Notes under the pieces: generated by a model
Told to the model about the DNA's origin: nothing
Seen by the model: the letters and a program-made list of their open reading frames with translations, nothing else
Database searches by the model: none
NCBI GenBank assembly: GCA_003194525.1
Contig: NBIV01000110.1
Location: forward strand, 172,517 to 236,516
Reading direction: 5' to 3'
DNA: 64,000 bases
Origin: Gracilariopsis chorda
Taxonomy: Eukaryota > Rhodophyta > Florideophyceae > Gracilariales > Gracilariaceae
In this document: positions 41,256 through 54,381 of the stretch, piece by piece
How positions within the stretch are numbered: the stretch's first letter is position 1
Layout of the letters: the number at the start of each line of letters is the position of its first letter
Position numbers and translations under genes: made by a program

Positions 41256-44200
41256 GAATACTAGACAATTTTCGCCTATTGGAACCTTCGTTACGGGAAA
41301 ATTGACGTCTATCTATTGCCTATAGAAACCGATAGAAATAGCCACGTGGAGTACGGATGCCTTTTTCGCGCTGTCGCTAACATTTACCCTTCAGAATAAG
41401 AAAAACAAGTCAAGCTCATCTACAGTTCAATGGTTCTTATCCCACCGAATTAAACGAAATCGTTGAGTTCGAACGAACTTTCAAGGTTAGATATCCCACT
41501 CCGTCGATGGTGATATCATTGGGGACAAACTTGATAACGATTTCGGTCCTTCGATTTCGATATGACTTCTCTATGATCGAATAATTCGTGCAATTACCAG
41601 TCACTCGTACATGTATAACAAGTCTATAAAGTATAGAACGCTCCGTATGAGTTGTTACATCGTCGAACAAGTGCGGATTACGGGGCACGAGAAGGAGCAG
41701 AACTGGACCCAAGCCGCAGGTGGGGTATCAATTCTCCCTGCGAGTGGCCCGCAATTGCGCGAGTTCTTCGGTACAACATGCTTATCGCACTGTTGCTGAC
41801 GCGTAGCCAATCAACCGCAAGGCAGGCATGCTTGAGAAATGAACAAATGAAAACATATATCGAAATCAAGGGGCCGATATCGTTATCACCACCGCAGGAT
41901 TGAGATAACCATGGACCGTTGAGTTCCTCTCACCGGTACGGTGCGATAACGTAGAAACCTAGTGGAGGCATTGGAAGCCTCTCTGCTATGACATGTGCAG
42001 TAGAAGACACCAAAACTTAACGATCAGAGAGTCACAGAGAACAGAAAGCCCGAGATGTGGGATGCAAGCAAAGTGATGCCCTATTCTCGATAGATTTGGT
42101 CCTCAATCTCTAGTCGAAAAAAGTGTGCGAAGTGCCCAACCAGTTCCGGACGATAAGTCGTAGTTTCTTTAGCTACAAATCAGTTTTTTACTTTAGCAAA
42201 AATTTCTAACATCTACGCAAAGCCCTGCGCTCTTGTGGCCTGTCAATCCAATACCCTTTACCATTTGGAGAAGATGTCGTTCCAGCTTCTACAATAGGCC
42301 TGAGAGCTAATCCTGTCTCGCAAAAGCTCCTTCAATGAAGCATCCTCCAAAGAAGCATCCTTCTTAGTCCCATCTCTCGGAGAGAAAGTGAAGTAAAGCA
42401 TTAAAGAAATAGTGCCCTGCGCCTCACGCGGGACCGTTGGTGACAAAGCGCTTCACTGGTCCATCCCAATCATGTCATTTCAGTTCTAGAGGCACAGCTT
42501 TGACACCTTGTATACGCTTGGTACTACGCACCAAGTTGGTACGAAGGGCAGTACGTAGGTTGTGTTCTATATTTTTACTAGCTGACTTTAAATGCCAGTT
42601 TGTGGAAATCTGAAGCTAAAACATAAAGCACACCTCCCAAGCTTTACCCAGGAGAACGGAGGAGTGCTTCTCGTTGTTGCTTAGTCTGCAACTCACCTGT
42701 CTGGCCAATGGCGTCGTACATATCCCTACGAAAGATGACGTACATTTCATGCTAGCACGATCGGCCCACAGCACCGATTGTACTTCTCAAACGGCGCACA
42801 GACAAATATTTCAGTTGTATGATCTCAAGACGCCACTCTCGATATCGTGATGATTAGATATGTATCGGTAGGACAACGGTATACAATCTCTTTATAGCAT
42901 CTGGTAAGACAAGCCCTGCGCTGTTTGTAAAAGGTAAGGTGTGCCGCTTTGAGTTTTTATTCGTGCGCAGCTTCCTCAAGCTACAAACGATGACCAGTTT
43001 TTGTGTGTGAGCTAGTGTCTTCAATTCCAAGACTACGGTAGTGATTAAATTGAAACCGATCCCTCTCTCTCTAGATAAACTAACAACTTGTCTGGCCATC
43101 TTCTTTTTGTTCTACCCAATCGCCTGTCCCTCTCGCTTCCCTCGTTACTGCTGGAAAGGACTGGTGCACGTGAAGGAGGATCGGCTTGTACCGTAGATTT
43201 TTTATTTGTAGAAGAAAGCGCGTTCATTTCTGATGGTCGGAGCTTCCATGGTATCTATTAGTGGTGGTGATGCGCATACAACTCGATATGTTTAAGGAGG
43301 GGAGGAAAGCAACCAGCCATCCCTACCCACATGTGATATCAGTACTACTGAAATGTACGATATTCTTCGCTGACGCACAAATCGGAATTACCCTTTGTGT
43401 AGCCAACAAACTGAGAAACTGTAATGTGAGAAGAGGTGTGCAATGTCGATAAGCCAGACAGTAGCCTTCTGCCACGGAAAACGCTTCGTAACCAAATGAA
43501 CTTTGACTTGGGATCGGGGAGAAGTGTGTGGTACATCATATTGACGTGCTTGTCTGTGGCGAGAAATCGATATGAGCGGGGGGCCTACCCACGTGTTGCC
43601 ACAGATTAAAGTTACCAGTAGTCTACCCTTGAGAAGCTTTAGTTTATATTCTTTTCGTTCGTATCGTCTGACCTTTGCAACCTTTTCTCGCTTATTCTAC
43701 GCTTGCGGGATGCGGCCTCATATGGCTGCTGGGAACGAGTGTGACAGCGTCACATGAGTACCATATTGTCGCCTTAGAAACAAACTGGAAATAGTTCGTG
43801 ACGAGGCGCCGTTTTTCTTCCATAGCTTGTTTTCGACTGGTACTGTTGTACGATATTCGCCCAACGTTTTGAACTCAGTGGGCCAGTGAAACTGTATGGA
43901 AGACACCTGCTGTTACGTGACGTAAGTTCCTTTTCCCAGAGCAGCCTACCATCGCCTGCCGTGGTAGAAACGCGGTTTCTAATAAATTGGCATCTGTATA
44001 CCCTAAAATTGTTTGCCGTTATGATTGGTGTTAGAATAATTAAGAGTGTTTCCGTGTCAACTTTTTCGCCAAGGTATAGTAGGTTTGTTCAGACCTTTCC
44101 CATTCTGCACTGTCTGAGGGAGCGCAAATTGATCTAGCATTCCTGTAGCTTGGCACCATGTTAAGGAACACGGAAGCAATGCGTTGTCTCTCAGCGTTGT

Positions 44201-46399
44201 TCTTTTCGGTAGATGCAGTGTATCGTAAACGATTGTTCCATGAGCACGGGAAGCCTCTAGGAAGGACAAAAGGATTAGTTGAGACTGAACCCGTTGTGTT
44301 TAACATAAGTCACTAATTGGTAGTTGCGTCAGCGTTAAGATCAAGAAGGTCAATGTTGCAGGATAAACTGTGGAATGTAAGTGAGGCACGAAATCGTAAG
44401 GGGGAGATTGTTCCAGAAACAAGGTAGACTATGAACAGTGCGCCATGGAGATGATGCTCTCAAGCTCGAACAACGATACAGAGTATGCTTGTAGCACAGT
44501 CGCTTTCGAGGTAACTGCTAACCCTTACAAGCCGATCCGCGTTCACGAAGGTGTACGCGTGTTCCTTCCGCCAACGAGGGAAGCGAGATGGACAGGAGAT
44601 TGGGTGGCAACAAGCTTTGTTTCACAGTCGCTTTTGGTTTTGAGGTGACAGAGCTCTGTTAGTGTTTGTAACAGCTCTGAAACGACATTGCGCATTTCAA
44701 AGCACGAAGTTTGTACACTGTACGAAGAAGGGTTTCGTTGTGGGCAGTGCACAAGATTTTCGCAGCTTGACACTAGAGGTGAAGCGATACCCGTACAGGG
44801 GAATTGTAAGTTTGCCGTTACCCTGTATGGATGGAGATTGGTACAGGAGAGGCAGAAGAGACGAACGTTGTAAGGGGAACGGTTGGCAATGTTAAGCTGC
44901 CATGAAGAGGCCACTGACAGCGTTTGATGGGGTAGAGTTAAACAGAGGTACTGTATTTCAGGGTGCGACTGCTGAAAATGCAAGTATACAGATGTAAAGT
45001 GGTGACATGTGTGAATTTACAGGATGCATTTCCAAGTAGCTTTCTTTGGGTTGATGAAGGTCCTTTTTTAAAACTCGGGTGTGGTTGAAGAGAAAGCACA
45101 AGGGTGGAACACATATGTCAAACACAAGTTACGAAGAAAGAGAAGTGTGTTGTGTTTTGAGGAGACGCGCGATTACGGGTAATCGGCGGGCGTGTTTTGC
45201 ATATATTCTGTATGAGGAGAGTTGGAAATAAAGTGTATATTGTGTGTGGGTAGTTTTTTGTCGGGAGATACACGTACTGTTGGTAGCAAGCGGACGGGCG
45301 GCAAGTCACGAGAGTGGTTGCGGTGTTCTACTATATTGTGCTGCGAGGAAGGTTGTTGCCCCGGAAGTGTACAAATCTGCGCTTTGTGGTTAGACAAATG
45401 GAGCAGGCGGTGAGCTGTATTGGCAGCGTTAACCGTTGTGCACAGCGAAGGGTAGTTGCTCGAGGGGCGTTGCTGTAAAAGAGGAAAATGGTTGGGGATT
45501 CATAGTTGACAAGGGGAGCCGATCTATCAAACGAAAACGAAACATGGTGAGGGGGTGTTGTGAAAATGACTGATGGCAGATACTGAAGCTGGAAAGAAGG
45601 CATGCAAGAGAAAGCACGCAACACGTATTTTAACGGGAGCGGCGTGACGGCAGGCGAGAGGCGCGTGTGAAATAGCGTTCGACACAACCGCGCAAGCGAG
45701 TGGAGTCGGGCGCCAGTTGACTGCGCGACAGCAAAAAGACAGACAAGTTAACAGGAGCAGGGTGCGGAACTGCATATGGGTACGCCCCCACTGGAGGGGC
45801 ACATGCGGCTGTTGTGGGGGCGAGCTGCAGCTGCTGCCGTCCGGCGCGAAGCGAAACGAAGCCGCTTTCGGCGCGGACGCGCAGTTTCTCGCAGAAAGCG
45901 AGAAACTCGCGTGTTGCGTTGGTAGTACACACGTGCGCTATTTGCGCGCTGGCTCTCCTTTCGCTGCCCAAGCTCTCCGCAAGCGCCTGCTGACGGCCGC
46001 CGTCACGACGCCCGCACCCCATGCGCACACAGCCTTGTCACGTCATCCCACCGCCCCAACGAGCGCAACGCCCCGCCTCGGCGCGCACACCTCCGTCCAG
46101 CCTCCACCGCCCGCCGCAAAACGGAGCCGTCACTCTCGCTCGCAGCCACGCTGTGTACGATTTTAAATTCGCATCCCCGCGCCGTGCCCGCCAGCCCTTT
46201 TCCACGACGCACTCATTCTTTTGCACAACCGGACATCTCATTTTCAATCTTTTTGCGCGCTCCATACTTGCCTCATACGCATCCCACCCCCCCCCCCCCC
46301 ACCACATGCTCCGCTCAGCACGCGCGTATCGATAAAAGCTTTCTCTTACACCTGCAAACTTTATTCCCCAAACTCCGTCCGTTTCGCGCCCGTCATACA
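41256..46399. other. Gene-poor 5.1-kb stretch
   Basis: I find no ORF with recognisable protein character, no tRNA or rRNA and no transposon ends. Most ORFs are under 120 codons and overlap on both strands. The last 700 bp (about 45700-46400) become GC-rich with CpG-like composition, and a run of 14 C lies at 46287-46300. That part probably belongs to the promoter of the gene at 46664. Confidence 0.6.
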
Positions 46400-46407
46400 T
46401 ATATAAG
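46400..46407 (+). promoter_or_regulatory. TATA box for the gene at 46664
   Basis: TATATAAG lies 257 bp before the ATG. Between them is a strongly pyrimidine-rich stretch (46490-46660) that would be the 5' untranslated leader. Confidence 0.5.
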
Positions 46408-46663
46408 TTACCGTACGCGCGCACGCGCACGGCGGACGCTAAAGCCTTAACCCTTAGTCTACCACCAGCAAGCGAGCACAGTGTGTGTCGGTGAGTCTCT
46501 TTCGGTGTGTGCTCCACCCACTGCGTGTCTCTCACACGTTCCCTCTCTCAACTGTTTCACACACCATTCTTAACCAACCCTCTCCTCCCCCACTCCTCTT
46601 CCTGCTCCTGTACACGCCCGCACCCCCGACCCACTTCCCAAGTCCCCGCTTCTCTCCCCCAAC

Positions 46664-48415
46664 ATGCCTTCAAATCGCCCCGAATTACTTCAACCCAACA
46701 TGCTTGCTACCATCCCTTCCCCGCCGCCCTTGCCCTCTCCGCTTAACAAGCGTTACCCAGCAGTGCATCACGTCATCGCCCCACCTCGTCGACCCCGACG
46801 ATACCCCCGTCTCATCACCTTCGACAACAACGGTGAACTTCAGCCCAACCCCGTCAAGTCCGCACTCAAGCTAGGCGCTACATCCACCAAATACAGCCTC
46901 CCTCCGCTCTCCTCCGCTATTCCGATCGCTAACACCTCCACCAATGCCTCAACATATCATTCCGCCCCCGTTTCACACCGCCATCCGCCAGTTGCACCAC
47001 CGCAGCTACCCCCACCTGCCTCTGCAAGAAAACCCTTTCCACTGTCTTCAGCTGCACCATCCGCTCCCACACCACGTACCGCCGCTTCCCATCCACCTCA
47101 TGCATCCACCGCACCGTACACTGCACCGAGTCTTCCCCATCCATCCACCGTAACCCAACCGTATACGCCATCGCTTTCCAACATGCCCCCACCCTCTCAA
47201 CCAACATCTGCCCCTGCGCAGTATGCATCTACTCCGTACACCTCAACCCCTTCTTCATCGGCTCCATATGTATCCGCTTCTTATGCACCGCCACCGAATG
47301 CATCAACCTCTACTCCACTCTCTGCATATCCATCCTACTACTCTCCGCCGCCACTATCGTCGCCGACGGCCTCCACTTTGCCTCCTCCGCCCCGACGCCT
47401 GCCAGTGGAGCAGCGTTCTTCCGGACCACCCTCGCTACGCAAGCCGCCCCAACCGGAACCAATGTCTGCCGATGAACGACGTTACCAGCCCACGTACTGG
47501 AACCACCAAGCCGCCCCGGAAAACCATACCGCCCAAGTTTATACTGCATCCCCGCAGTCTACTATCGCGCCCGGCACCCCGTCCATATCGGCACCATCCA
47601 CTCACTCCGTATCGCCGTACACCTCAAGCCCGTACACAACCCTGCGTTCAGCCCACCCGCATCCAAGGACCGCAGAAACTAATCAAGCTACACATTATTC
47701 TCAGTCTGGTGCTCAAGTCAGTTGCAGCATCTCGGAAAAACCTCCCACCCGGCCGCTTCGCTCGGACGAGAGGGTGCAGATTAGTAACTTGACCACTCAA
47801 CAGCCGAGTCCCACAATGCACGCCGCTTACCGCGAGCGCACTGTGAACGGCTATGGGGTTTCTACTGCTACCAACGGCACATCGCTACCTGTTTACCAGC
47901 CGCGGCCTGTGGAGCCGATGCATTCGCCGTTTGCCGCTCAAAGGGACGGAGCGATGTACAGGAGTGGAGCTAGCACAATGAATGAGGGGACGGCGGCGGC
48001 GTACTGGCATGGCAGCCGCACTGAGGTTGATCAGCGTGGGTCAGGGACGCATCGACCATCACACAATGAATTTCGGCGAGTTCGTTTGGTGCGCGACACC
48101 GAGCTGCAGCGTGTGCAAACGATAGCTAGAAACAAAATGAAAGTGAAAATGAACTTGCGTGGTCGTACCAAGATTGAACACTGGCTGCTGAAGGGTGACG
48201 TGGTGTCCAAGGCGATTGCGTTGTTGGTTAGAGCGTTCGGATTAGATTCGATGGTTCTGTCGTCGAGCGCGCCGGCTCGGAAGGCTTGTCTGGAGAAAAT
48301 GAAGAATGACGACTTGCGATTGATGGAGGCGTTGATGATTCGTTTGGGAAACAAGAATGGGTATGAGAGCTGGGAACTCCTAACAGAGCGTTTCACTCCA
48401 GACAGTTTTTGTTGA
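46664..48415 (+). CDS. Pro/Ser/Thr/Tyr-rich protein with compact basic C-terminal domain, function unknown
   Basis: This 583-residue ORF begins at ATG 46664, the first in frame after the leader. Residues 1 to about 440 are low in complexity: Pro, Ser, Thr, Tyr and Ala dominate, with repeats such as PYTS and SAPY, so this part is probably disordered. The last 115 residues differ sharply. A basic start (EFRRVRLVRDTELQRVQ), a KMKVKMNLRGRTKIEHWL segment, a hydrophobic helix (SKAIALLVRAFGLDS) and a further helix pair ending in ERFTPDSFC resemble a folded domain that I cannot name. The codon pattern stays in one frame throughout, which supports a real gene. The layout suggests a regulatory or scaffold protein, but that is a guess. 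G-runs at 48583-48600 lie downstream, mirroring the C-run upstream. Confidence 0.65.
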   Translation: MPSNRPELLQPNMLATIPSPPPLPSPLNKRYPAVHHVIAPPRRPRRYPRLITFDNNGELQPNPVKSALKLGATSTKYSLPPLSSAIPIANTSTNASTYHSAPVSHRHPPVAPPQLPPPASARKPFPLSSAAPSAPTPRTAASHPPHASTAPYTAPSLPHPSTVTQPYTPSLSNMPPPSQPTSAPAQYASTPYTSTPSSSAPYVSASYAPPPNASTSTPLSAYPSYYSPPPLSSPTASTLPPPPRRLPVEQRSSGPPSLRKPPQPEPMSADERRYQPTYWNHQAAPENHTAQVYTASPQSTIAPGTPSISAPSTHSVSPYTSSPYTTLRSAHPHPRTAETNQATHYSQSGAQVSCSISEKPPTRPLRSDERVQISNLTTQQPSPTMHAAYRERTVNGYGVSTATNGTSLPVYQPRPVEPMHSPFAAQRDGAMYRSGASTMNEGTAAAYWHGSRTEVDQRGSGTHRPSHNEFRRVRLVRDTELQRVQTIARNKMKVKMNLRGRTKIEHWLLKGDVVSKAIALLVRAFGLDSMVLSSSAPARKACLEKMKNDDLRLMEALMIRLGNKNGYESWELLTERFTPDSFC

Positions 48416-51400
48416 CAAGTGATCTGTAGACATTAAAATAGTAACAAGTGGTTTGTAAGAGCGGAAGCTTTTATTAGAACGTCGTCGGATATCGTTATGT
48501 ACACGAGGTAAAAAAACCTTTGTTCCACGTTGACTCAAGATGGAAGAGCAGTGCAATGTTAAACAGCTTCCACTGGCAGGATGGGGGGGGGGGTGGGGGG
48601 ATTCAGGGGTCAGGTATATCTCTATCGCGACGGCATGGGAGAGGGGTGCTGATTCGTTTACAAAATACATGCTTGGCTGTTGTGTTGTATCAACGCACAG
48701 AGCACAGCGGTGTGTGTGCTTTGTTTGGGGGGGGTAGATAAGCATTACTGTACAAAAATCTGAATCGATGATGATGAACATGCGACAATTGCAAATGATG
48801 GAGATCTTGATTTAGTGGCCACGCTGTGCTCGTCCAATAGAAGGCGGGTGAAGGTACATGGTGGCCCTCGTTACGAGACAGGGGGGACAGGACTTACGTT
48901 TGGTGTCAAAGTTTGAGAACGTGAGCAGTTGTCTGTCTCGCATTCATTGCATTCATGAAAACTTTCGGGTGACGATAAGTATCGTCACTCGGAAGCAGTC
49001 ACGCTGCCAAAAAAACGCTAACCAGCAGCTCCGATCATCAACGGTAAGTGGACGCTCTTCCCTTAGAAGTGTTTTTGGTACACGCACTGTTCGCGCAAAA
49101 GCTTCATCCAACGTGGCACGCGGCCGCTTTGCGTGCGCGCACTGTTCAAGTAGCGCCATCTTTTGAAAAGACACTGTAACTTTGTGCTTCTAAATCATTG
49201 AAAATGATGGAACATGTTGTCAGCTGGGTTGTTGAAGCTCCCGTAAAAGAGTCAGACAGTCCCCCATACGTGCCACTCCGAATGAATGGACAACGGCTCC
49301 CGCCCCACCGAGTCACGCGCGTGACGTGACGTGACGATACGGTACAAGAGCTCAATTCTTCGTACCACTAACTCCAATGTTCCCGTATGAAAAGGTATTT
49401 CTTTAATCTTGGTGATCACTGCTTTGACAGATATCGACAGCACGTGCCTCACGAAACTTCTCGCACTGAATAACATGCGCAGACACTGCTACCTTTGCGT
49501 GCAAGCTACCAAGGGTACCGAAGCATACCAACAGTACCAAGGGTACCAGGTATCCACACCTGCCAAGAAATAAAGCTGACTCGTTCGTTTTTTCTTGTTG
49601 TGAGGTAGGTTCTTTGCTTACTACCTCTATCGGACGGTAAAGAGGACAATGATGGAATAGACTATCTCACAATTTTTTGCGGATGGTAAGAAAGCGTTTT
49701 TGCCTTCTCACCATTCTCAAGGATGGCGACGTAACCCGCTTACAATGTCACATTCATTGCTGCATGCATGTAATCTAGTCCAAGAAATACAATAAGCACC
49801 TTCCTCTACTTACCGTAAAAAGGAAACAAAACAAAGCGCAACCTGGTTCTCTGTTCTTTTAAACACATCTAATTCAAAAATATCTTTTTGAACCCAGTTA
49901 AGCAAAGCAATGTGTCCTTACTTTCCCACAATTTGTAAGCATAATGAGATGGCCCGCTTACAATGCCACATTTATTGCTGCGTGCATGTATTCAAGTGCC
50001 AAGAAGATGAATAATGTCTTCCTCAGCACTACTTTGGTTTCTGTTCTTTCAACCCAATTTTATACACAACTATCTTCTTAAGCCCTACATACTAAAGAAA
50101 TCTGTTCCTTTTCGGACTGAAAAACGTATTATTCCACGACACTTGTGATGCCTATGCGTCGCACTTGAAACTTGCTTTCTTTCCGAGCTTTACAGCCATC
50201 CTTCAACCCTTTGGCACTCTTTGCAACTTACTGTAGTACTTCCGAAGGATACAACAGTGCATGTCGAAATGTTTTCTCTGACGCGTGACGCCTCATGCTG
50301 CTGGTATGATCTTTATAGCATGTAGATAAGATCCATTGCCCATCGAGTTCATGGCGGGAGGCTGCTCGACTTTTTTCTCGGAAGCATTATTCTTTTGCGA
50401 ATAACCTTACGCACCCTGTACAGTATACTCCTTACGATGTTGTCCTGCTTGCCGCACATATAAAACTGCACAAGTTAACTCCAAAGCTTGGGGAAATGTT
50501 GTCAAGTGACTCCTCACCCGATGATACCGTTCAAAAACTAAATACGTGAGCGACACAAGTGCAGAAGAGAGGCTTTGCTCGCGCGTTATGTACATAAGCT
50601 GAGTCTAAACGCTTGCTTAAAGCTACAACTCATCACTGGTATGGAAATTTGCTCCGCTTTGTCTGAGGATACAGGTCTCTCAGGCTAGATATTATTCGAA
50701 GGACAACTCGTTACAGCGTTGCCATCTGCAGAACAAATGACGATGTCAATTTGCACTGAGTGGAGTACTCCTGACTCAACCCTGCTCAGCATTAATCGTC
50801 GTAAACCATTGACGTCAAAACATTCATTGCAGCATTCGTCATGTACGGCGATAAAGCGAAAGAAAAGTAGAAAAACAGCTACCGCGTACAACTTGTTGGG
50901 CAGATATCTCGTCACGTGAAGTCCTTCGGATCATGCCCGTTGAGAATTCATGCTTCCAAGCCACTGCTGTACGCGTATAAAAGATTCAATTTCGGAATGA
51001 GTTTATAATCTCACGCATACAGAGCCGGCCCACCCCACCCACTGCCGTGCGTACGTTAGTTGGCTGAAACCGGCGTAGCTGTGGTGTAGTTTAGTTTCCA
51101 GAACTTGTGGCTCACTCTGATCGCGGTGTTTGTATCATACGGAAAGCGCAACAAGGTTTGATCACCTTTCCTCCTTTTGAACATTCTCCTTACCGAAGAA
51201 TTTCTCCTCAAACGATATCTCACTGCCTCAACTATTCCCTGTATTATGAAGAGCCTTTTCTTGTGACAATCGGTCGCCGACGGGTGGTTATTTCTTGTTG
51301 TAGAAAAAGCACCATCTGTGCTGGAACTCGAGAAAATGTGCACTGGCAATCACAGAGAGAAGAACTGTAACCTATCAACATTATCTTTCGCTATTGAACA

Positions 51401-54381
51401 TCATGTTTATCACCATGTAGAACTCGTGATGCAGTGAACCCACCGTCAGCCATTGCTTGAGTGCCACGTTTACAAAAAACACATCTGACACTTGCCGAAA
51501 TGCAGCCTTGAGAAAGGTTTGTAACTTTAAATTTAGTTAATCTTTGCCCTCGCTGCGCAGGAGGCCAGTTTTAAAAGTGATTGAAGTAGGTCTGCAAATC
51601 TAAGGGCCATATGCTTCCCTGTGACAGACTCATACATCTATCAAGCTTATTGCGCAGCTTTTCTCTTTCAAGAGCTCCACGGCAAGCCCCTCTTCTCGCA
51701 GCTTGGAGGCATGCTCTGTTGGCATGCTTGAAATTTGACCCTTTCCTCGATTTTCTCGTCGGCGGAACTAGAAACGCCGTAGTTATGAAACGAAAGCCCC
51801 AAGCCCAGAGTGCTTGCCACTTATCGGCTTCTTTTGTTTTGAAGGCATCAAGTGTGCTTCTTTTTCCCCTACCGTTGGCACTCAAAAGGTCGGTGAAGAG
51901 GAGGCGCTTGTGGTGTCCGTAAACTGTATCAAGTGACCGCCATGCGTTTCATGAATTGTACCTTGTGAAGCTGATAAGGCTGCCGTATCCTGATTTAAAA
52001 CTTGTTCTCTACGGGTGCATGAATTGCCAAAAACGGGGCTGTCTGATACAAAAAGGGGAGTTACGGTGTGACATGCGCTCGAAGCGATACCGAATAAGGA
52101 CATTCAATGTTCTGCTGAGCTTAGAGTACTTGACAACGAAATACTGATTATTGAATCTCAAATGTTTGTACAGCGGCATTTTTCAACAGTGTAAGGGCAT
52201 CTCTGTACCCTTATGTTTCTCGTGAGGAGGTTGAGTTACAACTCTGCAGAGCGTGCTTGCAACATGTCACGGAAAACAGTCACGTTGATGTTTCATTATT
52301 TCTGTAACCATGACTTCTGCTTTGGCAGTTTGCCGGGACGGTACAGTAGTTCTATCTACAGCTAGTTAATTCTTTCAAGTTTAGGGGTTTCTACAGAAGC
52401 GCAACCAACCATGATACACCTTGCCAACCTTTTTGGCCCCCCGTATTCCACAAGCAAGCGCGATACAAGCTCGATCCTCTCATTGTCTTGAGAGATTGCA
52501 TGCACAGCTGTTCACGTGTCGAAGGCTCACCGTGCAATTCATGCACAAATGATCAATGATCATTCCATCCGCACATAGCTTTGGTACTTGGTCAACTATC
52601 CTGCAAAAACTCCTCAGCTGGAGCTACAAGGCCGTCGTAATTTGATTCGAATCTTGACCTCGAGATTGTTGGACTCACAGAAAGCACAATACTGATACAA
52701 CATTGGCTGTCGCTTATGAGAATCATTTCGGTCTGCAAAATGTACAACATGAATTGACCATGTGCCGCCGTGACAGCATGTAACATGCGCGGCTGCTTTG
52801 GACTTTCTTAAGGACCGCAGGTTTTACTCCATATGTACAGCTCCCGTCAGGTTCGCGATGTCATGTGAAAGAGCCGCACCAGTTTCGTAGCTCGCGTTTT
52901 CACTCAAGGAAATGATTGCACGATTTCTGAGTTGCCCGCCAAACTTTGTTCACATTGCCATTTGTGTTTGCCAGCTTACCGGCAAACTCGTCTCCGAACA
53001 ACTTGCTCGTGGAGTGTTTTCAAAGGGCTAACAGCCCTGAGCTTGCTCATGTCTGAGCAGAGCCTCGAGCTTTCGAATGTAAGAGGAGGGAGTAAACTAT
53101 GCTTGCTCGTAGCACGTGCGTCACACGTGCCAGACACCAAGGATGAAGGCTAGCAATCTAACGTTTACCCGTGTAATTAATTACCTCTGGAACCCTTTAT
53201 TCTTTAAGGCTAGCGCTTCACCCCATGTACGTACCATTTACATAGCTCAACTTTTTAACCTCATCTTTCTACTGCATGACAAAACCTTGAGGAGGTATGC
53301 TCGAGAAAAGTGGAGGTATTTCCAGTCGTAGAAATTGACTAATGGTTGAGCATAGGAGGCCATCTATCTTTACTAGGATAAAAAGATAATCCTACGGTTG
53401 TTTCCAGCCCGCATTTCCTGAAAAAGGTAGCTGAAAGAAGAGTAAGGAAAAGTTTTTGAATCGGCCCGAAGCATAGCATGGTTCATATTTTCCATCTTTC
53501 AAGGTTTCAAACATGCTACGAGACATATTGAAAAAGAAGAGAAAGCAGTCCACGTGGGCATGACCAATTGATGCTTTCAAAAATCTGTGAAGCCATCGTG
53601 TCCATGAAGCACAAGACCATGCTTTTAATAGCTTTAAACAAACGCTTCACAGCTTTTAAAGACCGGTAAGTTGCATATTCAGAGTCTCGATTGAGTTATC
53701 GCTGTATACATGTCAACTATCATAGCGGGGTAAGTTAACTTATCATGCACTTCCAAACATCAGAAAAATATCTTGGCGCTGTCTTCCGGTCTCACGTCTC
53801 CGGAGCACAATAATGTGACGAGCAGAAGGCATATTCCCCCTTCGCAGACGGAAATAACGTGCCCTCGGAATAACAGGAGAAAATGAAACCGAATAATCTG
53901 GAAGTGGGTCACAAAATTTTAAGCTGCACCGCACATGAAAAATAATTTACGACTCAGACATATTAATTTATAGGCGCTTGATATTATTAACTCGTAACGG
54001 ACCAACACCAACAATTTTTGGTAACGTTGTGGTGGGCAGCCGCGTTTAATTTCGGAATTCCATAAGCAAGCTGTCGAAGCATGTGCACTGCAGTGCGATG
54101 TGCGGCGTGCTGGACACAAGCACGAAGATTAGGGGGGGTCAAGTACGACCTCTTGTCCTTCCTCAAAACCCAACGGTTTGCCAGCTCACGAAAACTGTTA
54201 CACGCACTCTTAACTCCTCAGGAACTCTCCATATGTTGCGCGCTTTCTCTGCAATTGGTTGCTCATGAACTCGAACGGCATAATCCAAGAATACTGTGCC
54301 ACAGGATACATGCTGAACCGCATTTGCTATTCAACCGAGGATACGTTTACTTCCTAAGCTTACCGAAGTTAGAAACGCAAC
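48416..54381. other. Gene-poor 6-kb stretch
   Basis: I see no protein gene, structural RNA or transposon end that can be supported. It holds G-runs (48583-48600 and 48727-48734), a short GTGACGTGAC repeat near 49320, two ACCAAGGGTACC copies near 49510-49550 and the duplicated segment listed separately. ORFs are short and overlapping on both strands. The final part, roughly 54100-54381, must include the promoter of the ABC ATPase gene. Confidence 0.6.
49727..50090. repeat. Diverged tandem duplication, unit about 215 bp
   Basis: CCCGCTTACAATGTCACATT near 49736 recurs with a few changes near 49952. Both are followed by GCTGC-TGCATGTA, CCAAGAA, a CTTCCTC block, TCTGTTCTTT and a CAACTATCTTCTT-like stretch in the same order. 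No coding function is apparent. Confidence 0.65.

Noticed and set aside
44543-44983. 146-codon minus-strand ORF in the gene-poor stretch
   Set aside because: Composition is not protein-like, it overlaps ORFs on the other strand, and it has no recognisable motif.
45717-46166. 149-codon plus-strand ORF before the gene at 46664
   Set aside because: GC-rich region with long ORFs on both strands. More likely promoter or leader DNA.
51571-51922. Overlapping 103-104 codon ORFs on both strands
   Set aside because: Mirror ORFs without motifs. No evidence that either is a gene.
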